Positions 7,009 through 13,539 of a DNA stretch of 30,338 nucleotides are shown here, in pieces. The position numbers and the translations under genes were made by a program. The notes below the pieces were generated by a model, which saw nothing but the letters and a program-made list of their open reading frames with translations, ran no database searches and was not told the origin of the DNA. Numbering within the stretch: position 1 is the first letter of the stretch; each line of letters opens with the position of its first letter. This DNA is from Actinomycetes bacterium. Lineage in GTDB: Bacteria > Actinomycetota > Coriobacteriia > Coriobacteriales > JAEZZM01. The DNA lies in assembly GCA_023418575.1 (NCBI GenBank), contig JAEZZM010000020.1, positions 1-30,338 of the forward strand, read 5' to 3'.

Positions 7009-8190
7009 ATGCAATTTAAACGTAGTATTGTGGCTTTAGTAAGCACAGCTGTACTTACTGCGGGCCTGGGTTTATCGCTAACACAGGGAGCCTTTGCAAC
7101 TAATGTAAATACTTCAAATATCAAGGGCTCCGCTTCTCAAACAACAATAAAAAATCTCAAGAGCGCTGAAGAGCGTTTTCAGGCAGCTCAAGAGAAGTTG
7201 AGAGATTTAACCGCTCAAGCAGAGGTTGCACAAAATAACTTATATCAGACTCAAGAAGATCTTAAACAAACTCAAGAAGCGATTGATCAAACTAAAAAAG
7301 ATATTGAGACAAAAACAAAAGAACTTGCTTCTGCGCGAGAGCTCTTATCAGAGCGCATTGCGGCTAACTACAAGAGTGGCAACGCAAGTATCTTGTCCGT
7401 TATCTTAGATGCAACAGATTTTACGGATTTTGTTAATCGCATCTACTATATGGACAAGGTTTCTGAGCAGGACGCAAAGATGATCGAGCAGGTGCGCAGC
7501 CTCAAAAAAGATCTAGAGGATCATGAAAAATCACTTGATGCTCGCCTAAAAGAACAGTCTGAGCTTGAGGAGCGCCAAAAGCAGGAGAAAGAAAAGGCTG
7601 ATAACTTAGTAATACAGCAAGCTGAGTTCACCAGTAATCTTGATGATGAGGTTAAGGCCTTATACGAAAAGAAGCGCAAAGAAGAAGAGGCTGATAGAGA
7701 GGCTAAGATAAAAGCGGCTCAAGAGGCAGCCCGAAAGGCTGCTGAAGCTGCAGAAGCTGCTCGCAAGGCTGCAGGTGTTAAAAATGGAAGTAGCTCTGCT
7801 GGCAATATAAACAACAATGTTCCAGGTAAGCCATCACCTAATGTTGTTAATAACGCTTTGCGCTACATTGGAAGACCTTATGTCTGGGGAGGCAGCGGGC
7901 CAAATGGCTTTGATTGTTCAGGCCTTACCATGAGGGCGTATAGCGAAGCAGGTATTTCCATTCCTCATTCATCTTTAGCTCAATATAATGCTGTTAAAGC
8001 TAAGGGAAACCTTAAGACTGATGCCAGTAAGCTTGTGCCAGGAGATCTGGTATTTTATTACTCACCCGTACACCATGTTGGCATCTATATAGGTAATGGA
8101 AAGATGGTTCATGCTCCAACCTTTGGTCAGTCAGTTACCGTAGCTCCAGTAAATGTATGGGGTGCCTTTGTAGGTGGCGGTAGCTGGTAA
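7009..8190 (+). CDS. Secreted PcsB-like NlpC/P60 peptidoglycan hydrolase (copy 2)
   Basis: A 393-residue paralogue of the preceding gene. Signal peptide with cleavage likely after AFA (A30); coiled coil about 45-255 with the matching hairpin segment (AANYKSGNASILSVILDATDF, then DFVNRIYYMDKVSEQDAKMIE). An N/G/S-rich linker (257-278) leads to an NlpC/P60 domain at about 279-393. Catalytic residues are C303 (FDCSGL), H356 (HHVGIYIG) and probably H368. The catalytic domain is more like the common YVWGGSGPNGFDCSGL type than copy 1, so the two domains have diverged more than their coils. ATG start with CGGAG five bases upstream; almost certainly co-transcribed with copy 1. Confidence 0.9.
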   Translation: MQFKRSIVALVSTAVLTAGLGLSLTQGAFATNVNTSNIKGSASQTTIKNLKSAEERFQAAQEKLRDLTAQAEVAQNNLYQTQEDLKQTQEAIDQTKKDIETKTKELASARELLSERIAANYKSGNASILSVILDATDFTDFVNRIYYMDKVSEQDAKMIEQVRSLKKDLEDHEKSLDARLKEQSELEERQKQEKEKADNLVIQQAEFTSNLDDEVKALYEKKRKEEEADREAKIKAAQEAARKAAEAAEAARKAAGVKNGSSSAGNINNNVPGKPSPNVVNNALRYIGRPYVWGGSGPNGFDCSGLTMRAYSEAGISIPHSSLAQYNAVKAKGNLKTDASKLVPGDLVFYYSPVHHVGIYIGNGKMVHAPTFGQSVTVAPVNVWGAFVGGGSW

Positions 8191-8257
8191 TGGCTGCTAA
8201 GCCAATAGGAGAGATCTAAGCCAGATCAAATTATAAGGATTAAGCCTAGATATATTG

Positions 8258-8291
8258 AAAGCCTCAGCTAAGTTAAAGTTGAGGCTTTTTT
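8258..8291 (+). terminator. Intrinsic terminator after the NlpC/P60 pair
   Basis: A 9-bp stem (8258-8266 AAAGCCTCA with 8280-8288 TGAGGCTTT) ends in a T tract (8286-8291), 68 bp after the stop of copy 2. Confidence 0.88.
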
Positions 8292-8329
8292 GTATAAAGT
8301 TATGTATAAAGATTCAGGGATTGATACAT

Positions 8330-8413
8330 TCAGAACAATAACCCAAATAAAATTAAAGCAGCTCCGATAAGAGGCTGGGGATTAAGATTTAGTCTAAAAC
8401 AAAGGGCTATGCA
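8330..8413 (-). pseudogene. Possible remnant of an EamA/DMT-type transporter C-terminus
   Basis: A 27-codon start-less frame on the minus strand ends in NPQPLIGAALILFGLLF and a TGA at 8330-8332. The pattern P-L-I-G-A-A-L-I-L-x-G resembles the last membrane helix of EamA-family transporters. There is no start codon and an in-frame stop lies just upstream, so at best it is a decayed fragment. Chance hydrophobic translation of AT-rich DNA is a real alternative. Confidence 0.25.
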
Positions 8414-8447
8414 TCAAAGATTGAATAGCAAGTAAATTCATATTATA

Positions 8448-8807
8448 TTACTTAACTAAAGTTTTCTTGTAGTCTAAGATACCGCCAAGATTATAAGCCT
8501 TAGTATAACCCTCATCCTTAAGTTGATCTTTAACCATTCCTGATCGTTTACCTGAGTGACAATACAAAAAGACAGTTTGATCTAGACTATCAATAAAGGC
8601 ACTAGGATCTGAAAGTAAGACCTGCATAGGTACATGAACAGCAGATGGAATATGGCCTTCAGCAAATTCAGCATCACTGCGCACATCAATCAAAATTGCA
8701 TTCTCACAAGTATCAAGATGTTCAGGAAAAGAATTAATGTCATAGCCGTGAGAATTTATAGTAACCACATCCTTAGACCTAAAAAGAGAAAAGAGCTTAG
8801 CTAACAT
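8448..8807 (-). CDS. Single-domain rhodanese-like protein
   Basis: The 119-residue protein carries one rhodanese domain (about 15-115). LIDVRSDAEFAEGHIPSAVHVP and the active-site loop C83-H-S-G-K-R-S-G (the CxxGxR persulfide loop) are both intact, so sulfurtransferase activity is plausible. No other domain is present; a short amphipathic N-terminus precedes it. AGGAT lies nine bases before the ATG, and a good promoter is seen at 8836-8864. The gene stands alone beside the peroxiredoxin gene; a shared role in sulfur or oxidant stress is only suggested by that position. Confidence 0.88.
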   Translation of the reverse strand: MLAKLFSLFRSKDVVTINSHGYDINSFPEHLDTCENAILIDVRSDAEFAEGHIPSAVHVPMQVLLSDPSAFIDSLDQTVFLYCHSGKRSGMVKDQLKDEGYTKAYNLGGILDYKKTLVK

Positions 8808-8835
8808 GGTAATATCCTAACTTTACATAAGATAT

Positions 8836-8864
8836 ATTATCAGACTTTTATCTATATCATTCAA
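8836..8864 (-). promoter_or_regulatory. Promoter of the rhodanese gene
   Basis: On the minus strand TTGAAT (8864-8859) is followed after 17 bp by GATAAT (8841-8836), 29 bp upstream of the ATG. It shows the rhodanese gene is transcribed separately from the peroxiredoxin gene, which has its own terminator. Confidence 0.55.
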
Positions 8865-8944
8865 AACTTCTAGCTTTAGATCTGATCCTAATTTATTTTA
8901 CCCACTCATATCTAGATTGGAACTAATTTGGAATCAAGTTTTCA

Positions 8945-8979
8945 ATAATAAAAAATGTGGCCCCAAAAATGAGGCCACA
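8945..8979 (-). terminator. Intrinsic terminator of the peroxiredoxin gene
   Basis: Perfect 7-bp stem TGTGGCC/GGCCACA (8956-8962 with 8973-8979), followed on the minus strand by a T-rich run (8955 down to 8945). It lies 77 bp after the peroxiredoxin stop codon. Confidence 0.88.
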
Positions 8980-9055
8980 GAATCGATTCTAAGGCTTTAA
9001 ATCAGTACCATATGACTCATTATACCTAAGAATTTCAAAATCCATTATAAAATGC

Positions 9056-9619
9056 TTACAGCTTGCCCACTAAATCAATTCCTGGCTTTAAGGTTTCATC
9101 ACCTGGCTGCCATCTTGCTGGGCATACCTCATCACCGTGATTGCGAACAAACTGGAGTGCTTGAACACGTCTCAATAGCTCTGAGGCATTTCGGCCAATG
9201 TTGCCATCAACAAATTCATAAGCAACAATCTTACCGTCAGGATTGATTACAAAGGTTGCACGCTCAGCAAGACCTGATTCTTTGATATATGCTTTAAGTT
9301 CCTTAGAAAGTTTACCAGTTGGATCACCAAGCATTGGATAGGTAATCTTACCAATGAGTTCTGAAGACTGATGCCAAGCCATGTGTACAAAGTGAGTTTC
9401 ATTACTAATTGAGTAAACTTCACAATTGATATCTTTAAACTTTGGATATAAATCTGCAAGATCAGCTAACTCTGTTGGGCACACAAAGGTAAAATCTGCT
9501 GGATAGAAAAACAAAACGCTCCACTGACCCAAGAGATCTTTCTTAGTAACTGTCTTAAAATCATTATCCTGATATGCAGTAAGGATGAAATCTGAAATCT
9601 CTCTACCGATAAGGCTCAT
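9056..9619 (-). CDS. ahpC: Typical 2-Cys peroxiredoxin (alkyl hydroperoxide reductase subunit C)
   Basis: Reduces H2O2, organic peroxides or peroxynitrite in the cytosol. The peroxidatic cysteine is C47 in FTFVCPTE and the resolving cysteine is C166 in DEVCPARW; SNETHFVHMAWH and the length of 187 residues are as in AhpC. The C-terminal extension after the resolving Cys is present, as in oxidation-sensitive AhpC-type enzymes. No ahpF reductase gene is adjacent, so the electron donor (thioredoxin, AhpF or other) cannot be told from this window. ATG start with AAAGGAG nine bases upstream. It has its own terminator downstream; I found no convincing promoter in the upstream AT-rich region. Confidence 0.95.
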   Translation of the reverse strand: MSLIGREISDFILTAYQDNDFKTVTKKDLLGQWSVLFFYPADFTFVCPTELADLADLYPKFKDINCEVYSISNETHFVHMAWHQSSELIGKITYPMLGDPTGKLSKELKAYIKESGLAERATFVINPDGKIVAYEFVDGNIGRNASELLRRVQALQFVRNHGDEVCPARWQPGDETLKPGIDLVGKL

Positions 9620-9831
9620 CTGAGCTCCTTTCTTAGTAAACTTCCTATTACTTCATAGGCTATCAGAATAGTACCCAAATCTACCCTCTTAAGCTCTTGT
9701 TTTTATAAAAAGTTAGTTTTGTATAAATTCCTAACAAAAGCACCATAACTGCCAACACTTTGTCAAATTTTATAATAGATAGCAGGTTTTATAGTATTTG
9801 AAGGACAAGTGCTAAAGAAAATACGTTTCTT

Positions 9832-9888
9832 TCTTATAAAAATATAGCCCCCTCCCTAGTCATAAAACACTAGGCAAAAGGGGCTATA
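9832..9888 (-). terminator. Intrinsic terminator of the nrdR-dut-permease operon
   Basis: Outer stem TATAGCCCC/GGGGCTATA (9843-9851 with 9880-9888) encloses an inner CCTAGT/ACTAGG pairing. On the minus strand it runs into TTTTTAT (9842 downwards). It starts 22 bp after the permease stop. Confidence 0.85.
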
Positions 9889-9909
9889 CGATAGTAATCT
9901 AACTAATGT

Positions 9910-11226
9910 TTAAGCTAGCAAAAAGGATATAAAGAAGGCAAGAGCGGCTACCCACATAAGTGGTTTAACCTGCTTAATCTTACCGGTAAAAATACTTACC
10001 AAAACAAAGGTGATAAAGCCAAGGCCAATACCGGTTGCAATTGAATAGGTAAAGGGAATACCAATGATGGTTAAGAAGGCTGGGAGGGCTTGGCTAAAGT
10101 CTGACCAGTCAATATCTTCTACGCCACTCATCATTAAAAAGCCAACAAATACTAGAGCTCCACAGGTGGCGGAACTAGATACCATAGCAATAAATGGTGA
10201 GAAGAAAGCTGCAATAATAAAGAGAATACCAACTACAACTGAAGACAGACCAGTTCTTGCGCCATCAGCTGCACCTGCACTAGATTCAACATAAGTGGTA
10301 ATTGAACTTGCACCTAAAGTACCACCAGCTGCAGCAGCTACAGAATCAACGGTCAGAATAGTTCTAACGTTTTTAATCTCTCCGTCTTCTGTAAGAAATT
10401 CACCTTGTTTAGCAACAGCAAAAGCGGTACCCATGGTATCAAAGAAGTCACTCATAAGAAGTGAAAAAGCAAACATTATAAGAATGGGATTTGTAATAGT
10501 TTGAAGCAGAGCCATACCCTTCCCATCAGGAGTGCTTTGGAAAGGTGCGCCAAAGGTTGAAAAATCAAGACCAAAATTACCCATATGTGGTAATGGGGTT
10601 ACTCCCAAGGGGATTCCAACTAGAACAGCAACTATAATACCAATTAAGAGCTCCCCTTTTACCTTAAGTGCGTAGAGTAAGATGGTAACTATTAAAGAGA
10701 CAAAGGAGACAATAACCACAGGAGAGCTTATCGCACCAAAGCCAATAAGAGTAGACTCATTGGCAACAATAATGCCGCCGCCCTTAAGGCCGATAAAAGC
10801 GATAAACAAGCCAAGACCAACTCCAATTGACTTGCGCAAAGAAGCTGGTATGGCTGCCATTATAGCCTCACGCAAACCCACAAGAACCAAGAGTAAGATA
10901 ACGATACCCTCAATAAATACAACCGACATAGCAACACGCCAGTCTTGTCCTAAGGATCCGCAGAGTCCAAAGGCTACAACAGCATTAAGACCCATACCAC
11001 TTGCTAGAGCCAAAGGTCTATTAGATGCTAGACCCATGATGATAGTCATGAGTGCTGCACCAAAGCAAGTGGCGGTAAGCGCCGCATTAAAAGGAATACC
11101 GGCTGCACCTAAAATAGAAGGATTAACTGCAATAATGTAGGCCATAGCAAGAAAGGTTGTAATACCTGCTCTAATTTCAGTGCCTACGCTTGAGCCTCGC
11201 TCGCTAAGGTGAAAAAATCGATCCAT
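9910..11226 (-). CDS. NCS2-family purine permease, AzgA type (hypoxanthine/guanine/adenine)
   Basis: A 438-residue integral membrane protein with about 12-14 hydrophobic helices, which takes up purine bases with protons. Family marks are the N-terminal EIRAGITTFLAMAYIIAVNP, then ASGMGLNAVVAFGLC, and SSITTYVESSAGAADGARTGLSSVVVG near residues 308-334. This set is characteristic of AzgA/PbuG/PbuO transporters and separates them from xanthine or uracil NCS2 carriers. Substrate choice among purines cannot be read from sequence. It starts 9 bp after the dut stop on the same strand and is the last gene of the nrdR operon; a terminator follows. Confidence 0.9.
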   Translation of the reverse strand: MDRFFHLSERGSSVGTEIRAGITTFLAMAYIIAVNPSILGAAGIPFNAALTATCFGAALMTIIMGLASNRPLALASGMGLNAVVAFGLCGSLGQDWRVAMSVVFIEGIVILLLVLVGLREAIMAAIPASLRKSIGVGLGLFIAFIGLKGGGIIVANESTLIGFGAISSPVVIVSFVSLIVTILLYALKVKGELLIGIIVAVLVGIPLGVTPLPHMGNFGLDFSTFGAPFQSTPDGKGMALLQTITNPILIMFAFSLLMSDFFDTMGTAFAVAKQGEFLTEDGEIKNVRTILTVDSVAAAAGGTLGASSITTYVESSAGAADGARTGLSSVVVGILFIIAAFFSPFIAMVSSSATCGALVFVGFLMMSGVEDIDWSDFSQALPAFLTIIGIPFTYSIATGIGLGFITFVLVSIFTGKIKQVKPLMWVAALAFFISFLLA

Positions 11227-11235
11227 GTATATTCT

Positions 11236-11682
11236 CTACTTTCCGCTCGATCCAAAACCACCAACACCACGATCAGTTTCGTCCAGTTCATCCACTTCAA
11301 TCAGCTGAACTACTGGCACCTCTTGAATTACCAGCTGTGCTATACGGTCCCCTTTCTCAATATGGATTTCATTATGCGGATCTAGATTAATAGCTATGAT
11401 TTTAAGCTCTCCCCTATAATGGCTGTCGATAAGCCCGGGGGTATTTGCCATTGATAGGCCAAGCTTAAGAGCGCAACCGCTTCTTGGTTGGACAAAGCCG
11501 GCATATCCTTCAGGTATTGCAATAGCCAGACCTGTGGCTACTAAACAACGTTCAAAGGGTTTTATAACACAGGATTCAGAAGCTCTTAAATCTAAGCCTG
11601 CATCGCCCTTATAAGCATAGCTTGGGATCTCTACATCTTTTGAGAGTCGTTTAATCTTGAGGCGCAGATCATTTTTACTCAT
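11236..11682 (-). CDS. dut: dUTP pyrophosphatase (trimeric dUTPase)
   Basis: Hydrolyses dUTP to dUMP and pyrophosphate, keeping uracil out of DNA and feeding dTMP synthesis. All five dUTPase motifs are present in order: DAGLDLRA (1), PRSGCALKLG (2), GLIDSHYRGELKIIAIN (3, with the catalytic Asp and Tyr), RIAQLVI (4) and RGVGGFGSSGK (5). I chose the ATG at 11682 (MSKND...), giving 148 residues, the family norm. The frame is open further upstream, but that part lies inside nrdR in another frame. The start overlaps the nrdR stop by 8 bases (ATGAGTAA), implying translational coupling. Confidence 0.95.
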   Translation of the reverse strand: MSKNDLRLKIKRLSKDVEIPSYAYKGDAGLDLRASESCVIKPFERCLVATGLAIAIPEGYAGFVQPRSGCALKLGLSMANTPGLIDSHYRGELKIIAINLDPHNEIHIEKGDRIAQLVIQEVPVVQLIEVDELDETDRGVGGFGSSGK

Positions 11683-12148
11683 GTAGACCATCACTTTCAG
11701 TTTTATTAAGTGTTTGCAATTCCTTATTGAATTCTTCAAGGTCTTTAAAATCTTTATATACAGATGCAAAGCGAATATAGGCTACTTTATCAAGTCTTTT
11801 TAACTTGATTAAAACTAAGTCACCCAACTCTTGTGAACTTATTTCATTTCTAAAATTATTACGGAGATCTGATTCAACTTGATCTACAAAGTCATTAAGT
11901 TGCTCAAAGGGAATATTGCGTTTAATGGTAGCAGTAACAAGACCATTAAAAATTTTAGCCCTATCAAAGGGCTCTCTTCTACCATCTTTTTTTACTATGA
12001 GTACAGGATTTTCTTCACGACGCTCATAGGTAGTAAAACGCTCTCCGCACTTAGTGCACTCGCGTCTACGACGAATGCTGTCTGCAGACTCAGACGATCT
12101 AGAATCTATGACCTTTGACTCAAGGTGGCCACAGTTAGGACAACGCAT
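11675..12148 (-). CDS. nrdR: NrdR, repressor of ribonucleotide reductase genes
   Basis: A 157-residue regulator that binds ATP/dATP and represses nrd operons through NrdR boxes. The N-terminal zinc ribbon has two CxxC pairs, MRCPNCGH and CTKCGERF, with RRRRECTKCG as in all NrdRs. The ATP-cone follows (PVLIVKKDGRREPFDRAKIFNGL... to about 140). The ATG at 12148 is chosen because MRCPxCG is the invariant N-terminus and GGAGGA lies right upstream. The upstream DNA carries a perfect inverted repeat and NrdR-box-like sequences (see separate entries). First gene of nrdR-dut-permease. No ribonucleotide reductase genes are in this window. Confidence 0.96.
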   Translation of the reverse strand: MRCPNCGHLESKVIDSRSSESADSIRRRRECTKCGERFTTYERREENPVLIVKKDGRREPFDRAKIFNGLVTATIKRNIPFEQLNDFVDQVESDLRNNFRNEISSQELGDLVLIKLKRLDKVAYIRFASVYKDFKDLEEFNKELQTLNKTESDGLHE

Positions 12149-12184
12149 GTTCCTCCATCTGAACTTTGAATGAATTTCTATTAT

Positions 12185-12214
12185 TACATAAAAAGTTCGC
12201 AAATATTGTGACAA
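12185..12214 (-). promoter_or_regulatory. Candidate nrdR promoter
   Basis: On the minus strand TTGTCA (12214-12209) and TATGTA (12190-12185) are 18 bp apart. The -35 sits inside the inverted repeat at 12201-12228, so a protein bound there would block or reshape this promoter. The -10 is a weak match. Confidence 0.4.
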
Positions 12215-12228
12215 TCATCACAATATTT
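12201..12228. promoter_or_regulatory. Perfect 11-bp inverted repeat, CRP/FNR-type operator candidate upstream of nrdR
   Basis: The arms AAATATTGTGA (12201-12211) and TCACAATATTT (12218-12228) are perfect reverse complements around a 6-bp spacer. The core TGTGA-N6-TCACA equals the consensus of CRP-family regulators. The right arm continues into CAATATTTAG, a NrdR-box-like core. It ends 53 bp upstream of the nrdR ATG and covers the predicted -35. Confidence 0.65.
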
Positions 12229-12263
12229 AGATTTCTAGAAGAAGAAAGCACAATATCTTGTAG
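12218..12263. promoter_or_regulatory. Pair of NrdR-box-like sequences upstream of nrdR
   Basis: Two cores, CAATATTTAG (12221-12230) and CAATATCTTG (12251-12260), each fit the published NrdR-box core CwAtATaTwG at nine of ten positions. They are exactly 30 bp apart, close to the roughly three-turn spacing known for NrdR box pairs. They suggest autoregulation. The first overlaps the CRP-type repeat, so the two readings compete. Confidence 0.45.
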
Positions 12264-12279
12264 GTAATGGAAAGCTTAG

Positions 12280-12699
12280 CTAGGAAGATAAAATATCATA
12301 GATAAGTATTCCAATTACGATAAAAGAAGAAATCTTCAATGCTGCACAGTAGCAATCTAGATATGAATAGTTCTCAATTTTATTAAGACATGTCGTCTTT
12401 TTTACTTTGAGTTTTTGGATCTTAGAACTTAAATGAATCTGTACTGCCTTAGCAAAAACATGAATAGCTTTGCTTTTGTTAAGAGCTAAATAGTCATACA
12501 GCTGCTGAGAGGCCTTATTGCTCTTTACTTGCATGTCTTTAGTAGAAGTATCTCTTGATTTAGTAATAAGCTGAAGCTTGGAGCTGGGCTTAGTGATATT
12601 TTGTACCTTATAACTTGCCTGTTTAAGTGTATTTCCATGAATCATAATGCTGGAGCTGGGCTTAAACTTAAGAATTTTGGTAGTGCTTTTTGGTTTCAT
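12280..12699 (-). CDS. Small basic membrane protein divergent from lexA; candidate SOS cell-division inhibitor
   Basis: I do not recognise this 139-residue protein by family. It is very rich in K and S, with a soluble, basic N-terminal part (1-118) and one hydrophobic segment at the C-terminus (about 119-137, KISSFIVIGILIYDIL). That is a tail-anchored layout with only two residues after the helix. No LysM or enzymatic motif is visible. It starts at ATG with AAAGGAT six bases upstream. A promoter can be drawn: TTGTTC at 12777-12772, 17 bp, then TAGAAA at 12754-12749. Its -35 lies inside an SOS box. It sits between lexA (divergent) and nrdR, the position of the SOS-induced division inhibitors DivS in Corynebacterium and Rv2719c in Mycobacterium; YneA is likewise divergent from lexA in Bacillus. 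Function is inferred from position and SOS boxes only. Confidence 0.7.
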   Translation of the reverse strand: MKPKSTTKILKFKPSSSIMIHGNTLKQASYKVQNITKPSSKLQLITKSRDTSTKDMQVKSNKASQQLYDYLALNKSKAIHVFAKAVQIHLSSKIQKLKVKKTTCLNKIENYSYLDCYCAALKISSFIVIGILIYDILSS

Positions 12700-12771
12700 C
12701 TTAATCCTTTCTTTTTGTTTAAGCTTAACAGTCCCCTATGACTCAAATTTTCTAATCTAAAGAGTACAATA

Positions 12772-12783
12772 GAACAAGCGTTC
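12772..12783. promoter_or_regulatory. SOS box 1 (LexA operator)
   Basis: GAACAAGCGTTC fits the Gram-positive LexA operator GAAC-N4-GTTC exactly. It overlaps the -35 of the divergent small membrane-protein gene and is centred 13 bp from box 2. Confidence 0.85.
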
Positions 12784-12784
12784 C

Positions 12785-12796
12785 GAACAATTGTTC
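12785..12796. promoter_or_regulatory. SOS box 2 (LexA operator)
   Basis: GAACAATTGTTC is a perfect palindrome with the GAAC-N4-GTTC form. It is separated from box 1 by one base and lies between the two divergent promoters. Confidence 0.88.
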
Positions 12797-12811
12797 TCAC
12801 AAAAAATACAC

Positions 12812-12823
12812 GAACACATGTTT
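12812..12823. promoter_or_regulatory. SOS box 3 (LexA operator)
   Basis: GAACACATGTTT, preceded by C, differs from the consensus at the last base only. It overlaps the -35 region of the lexA promoter, consistent with LexA autorepression. Confidence 0.8.
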
Positions 12824-12849
12824 TATTTCGCAGCTAGATTAGGTATACT
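12821..12849 (+). promoter_or_regulatory. lexA promoter
   Basis: TATACT at 12844-12849 is a good -10, 35 bp before the lexA ATG. The -35 (about 12821-12826, TTTTAT) is weak and runs into SOS box 3. Confidence 0.5.
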
Positions 12850-12883
12850 TATTTCAAGTTAAATGTAGAATAAGGAGATTTCC

Positions 12884-13522
12884 ATGAAACCAAAGATCTC
12901 TGATCGCCAACGAGCAATTTATGATTATATTAAGGCGCAGGTTAAGGCTAAGGGCTATCCACCTAGCGTAAGAGAAATTGCTGATGCAGTAGGTCTTTCC
13001 TCCCCTTCTACCGTACATAGTCATCTTCATACACTAGAAAATTGTGGATACATTAGAAGAGATCCCTCTAAGCCAAGGGCAATTCTTATCTGCCATGTTG
13101 ACAATGTTCAAACCAAGCAACGCCACAAAGCTCAGCAGTATGATAATAATTTTGTAGAGCTACCACTTGTTGGTCAGGTGGCAGCGGGGCTACCCCTTTT
13201 AGCTGAGCAAAACATTGAAGAGAGTTTCCAGCTACCAAGAAATCTTGTTTCTGATAAAAACAGTTTCATGCTTAGGGTAAAGGGTGACTCTATGATTGAG
13301 GCTGGAATATTTAGTGGAGACTATGTCATTGTAAAACAGCAACCAGATGCAGTAAACGGGGATATAGTGGTTGCTCTTATTGATGATGAAGCCACGGTTA
13401 AAACCTTTTACAAAGAAGAGGGTCGCATTCGCTTGCAACCAGAAAATAAGTATATGGAGCCTATTTATGCTCAAAATCCTCTTATTTTAGGAAAGGTTAC
13501 TTCCCTCTTTAGACAGATGTAG
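12884..13522 (+). CDS. lexA: LexA, SOS repressor and self-cleaving protease
   Basis: A 212-residue repressor of the DNA-damage regulon, inactivated by RecA-stimulated self-cleavage. The N-terminal winged helix (1-70) has the typical TxRQxxIxxYI form and PSVREIADAVGLSSPSTVHSHL as the recognition helix region. The cleavage site A101-G102 (QVAAGLPL), the catalytic S136 (KGDSMIEAGI) and K173 (TVKTFY) are all present, so the protein should be self-cleavable. ATG start with AAGGAG seven bases upstream. It is transcribed alone, divergent from the small membrane-protein gene, and ends 17 bp from the convergent hflX. Three SOS boxes upstream show autoregulation. Confidence 0.97.
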   Translation: MKPKISDRQRAIYDYIKAQVKAKGYPPSVREIADAVGLSSPSTVHSHLHTLENCGYIRRDPSKPRAILICHVDNVQTKQRHKAQQYDNNFVELPLVGQVAAGLPLLAEQNIEESFQLPRNLVSDKNSFMLRVKGDSMIEAGIFSGDYVIVKQQPDAVNGDIVVALIDDEATVKTFYKEEGRIRLQPENKYMEPIYAQNPLILGKVTSLFRQM

Positions 13523-13539
13523 CTAGGAATTAATAAGAA

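Noticed and set aside
10064..11140. Plus-strand open frames antisense to the purine permease.
   Set aside because: They are reverse-frame shadows of a hydrophobic protein gene, with compositions rich in P, T, R and no ribosome binding sites.
11683..11769. N-terminal extension of dUTPase.
   Set aside because: It lies wholly within nrdR in another frame, reads as low-complexity K/L/I sequence and is absent from the dUTPase family.
12149..12214. N-terminal extension of NrdR.
   Set aside because: MRCPxCG is the invariant N-terminus of the family, a strong GGAGGA precedes it, and the extra part would cover the operator palindrome.
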